From Deltaproteobacteria bacterium (lineage in GTDB: Bacteria; Myxococcota_A; Polyangia; HGW-17): a DNA stretch of 6,249 nt. The position numbers and the translations under genes are program-made. The notes beneath the pieces are model-generated. The model had not been told where the DNA came from and searched no databases. It saw nothing but the letters and a program-made list of their open reading frames with translations. The stretch is from positions 1 to 6,249 of the forward strand of contig QKIM01000290.1 in assembly GCA_003249585.1 (NCBI GenBank), in the 5' to 3' direction. Shown here in pieces: positions 5,418 to 6,249 of this stretch. How positions within the stretch are numbered: position 1 is the stretch's first letter; each line of letters opens with the position of its first letter.

Positions 5418-5747
5418 TCAGAGCGGAGTCTGCTTGAGGGTATTGAGCAGGTTCTGGACCGAAGCGACCACCCGGGAGGCCAGCTCGACCCGCTGAGACA
5501 CCGAAAACATGAGCGACTGGATGGTCAGCACCTCGGCGGGCGCCGGCGTGTATCCCCGGCGCAGGCGCTCCTTCCAGGTGTTCAGTTCCTGTTCCTGGGC
5601 CATGATTTCCTTGCCATAGGACAGGATGGACGCCAGGGGGCTGGATCCTGTTGAGGGGGAGGGTGAGATGTGGATGGGGACCTTGGGTTCGGAAATCAGT
5701 TGGGGACGCTGCTGCTCCAGCGGGGAACCGACGCGGGACAATTGCAT
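5418..5747 (-). CDS. Small protein resembling type III secretion inner-rod (YscI/EscI/HrpB) proteins
   Basis: A 109-residue hydrophilic protein without signal peptide or membrane segment. Residues 1-37 are Pro/Ser/Gln-rich and probably disordered. Residues ~38-63 form a charged helix (ILSYGKEIMAQEQELNTWKE). After a TPAP turn (67-70) comes a second helix, AEVLTIQSLMFSVSQRVELA (71-90), then SRVVASVQNLLNTLKQTPL (91-109). This size and layout, with LxxxQ...ELxxxVVxxxxxxLxTLxxxQ-like spacing at the C-terminus, recalls YscI/EscI/HrpB inner-rod subunits, which line the channel of injectisomes. The match is from memory of the family pattern, with no alignment. The ATG at 5747 has GGAGG six or so bases upstream. 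No other secretion gene is visible in the window, so it may be an unrelated coiled-coil protein. Confidence 0.45.
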   Translation of the reverse strand: MQLSRVGSPLEQQRPQLISEPKVPIHISPSPSTGSSPLASILSYGKEIMAQEQELNTWKERLRRGYTPAPAEVLTIQSLMFSVSQRVELASRVVASVQNLLNTLKQTPL

Positions 5748-5799
5748 GGGACACCTCCGCCCACCTTATCGACCCCGTACGGTCCTTGTTGCGCCTCCG

Positions 5800-6249
5800 C
5801 TATTTTTTTTCGGGGAGGGTTACGACGATCTGCCAGACCCCCAGGAAGGTGAGGTCTCCCTGCTGGATGTACTGCAGGACCGGATCCGGCGTCTGGACGA
5901 GGTTTCCGGCGATCTCGTTCCCCTGACGGTCCAGGGGGACAATCCCGATGTACCAGTCCCCTTCGGGGATGGTGAAGGAGGTGACTCCCCTGTGGGTGGA
6001 CGACCCGAAGGAGGAGTCACAGTCGAAGACGCAGTCCGCCACCAGCCCCTCCTGGCAAATGTCTTGATCTTCATAGGTGCCCGAGGCGCCGCGGATGATG
6101 AGCCGGATCTTGCCGATGCGCAGGTCACCCAGGGCCTGGGAGTCACACTCGTAGGCGTGCTGGTCGCTTCCCCGGATCACCCACGCGATCTCCACGGCGC
6201 CGCCCTCGTACTTTTCACAGGCGACGGTACCCGTCAGCAGGGCCACCAG
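5800..6249 (-). CDS. Cysteine-rich putative lipoprotein, N-terminus cut by window edge
   Basis: An open frame of 149 codons enters from the right edge and ends at TAG (5800-5802). The first visible residues, LVALLTGTVAC, look like the end of a lipoprotein signal peptide with Cys11 (codon 6217-6219) as the acylated residue, although TVAC is not a perfect lipobox. An in-frame GTG at 6244-6246 exists, but the real start is probably just outside. The mature part has further cysteines (YEC, DIC, ADCVFDC) and a beta-rich pattern with GVTSFTIPEGDWYIGIVPLD (residues ~91-110) and a closing GVWQIVV strand. I do not recognise a named family; similar short cysteine-containing surface lipoproteins are frequent in myxobacteria-like genomes. 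No OmpA-like peptidoglycan-binding motif is present, so it is not Pal. The next gene starts about 50 bases downstream. Confidence 0.75.
   Translation of the reverse strand: MVALLTGTVACEKYEGGAVEIAWVIRGSDQHAYECDSQALGDLRIGKIRLIIRGASGTYEDQDICQEGLVADCVFDCDSSFGSSTHRGVTSFTIPEGDWYIGIVPLDRQGNEIAGNLVQTPDPVLQYIQQGDLTFLGVWQIVVTLPEKK

Noticed and set aside
5800..6249. Considering the right-edge lipoprotein as Pal.
   Set aside because: It lacks the OmpA-like peptidoglycan-binding motif, is cysteine-rich, and lies upstream of tolQ rather than after tolB.

Overview
The window is gene-dense, GC-rich by eye, and every gene I can support is on the minus strand, so genes are described from high to low coordinates. 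The core is an envelope operon, tolQ-tolR-tolA-like-tolB (5308 down to 1897), which places the host among the diderm (Gram-negative) bacteria. Cysteine-rich exported proteins and an HU protein with a lysine-rich tail suggest a deltaproteobacteria-like lineage (Myxococcota, Bradymonadia or Bdellovibrionota sensu lato). That placement is an inference from style, not from a marker gene.

Layout in transcription order: (1) a cysteine-rich putative lipoprotein cut by the right edge (6249-5800); (2) a 109-residue protein whose C-terminal third resembles type III secretion inner-rod proteins of the YscI/EscI/HrpB type (5747-5418); (3) a short gap with a candidate promoter and a hairpin beside the tolQ ribosome binding site; (4) tolQ, tolR, a TolA/TonB-like gene and tolB, tightly packed, with an 11-base overlap (tolR/tolA) and an ATGA overlap (tolA/tolB); (5) a 184-base AT-rich intergenic region with promoter-like hexamers and three nested or adjacent inverted repeats; (6) an HU/IHF-family gene with a strong ribosome binding site; (7) an unrecognised multi-pass membrane protein starting within about 10 bases of the HU stop; (8) the N-terminal two thirds of an exported MltD-type lytic transglycosylase, cut by the left edge.

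TolQ and TolR form the proton-motive-force stator that energises TolA, which reaches across the periplasm to TolB. Together they support outer-membrane constriction and envelope stability, and a peptidoglycan-cleaving enzyme nearby fits an envelope theme. Two features are unusual. The TolA-like protein lacks the long helical domain of enterobacterial TolA and has a basic/proline-rich linker plus a cysteine-rich segment. The predicted mature N-terminus of TolB, which in E. coli is the segment that binds TolA, is also cysteine-rich here. No pal follows tolB: an HU gene is found in its place.
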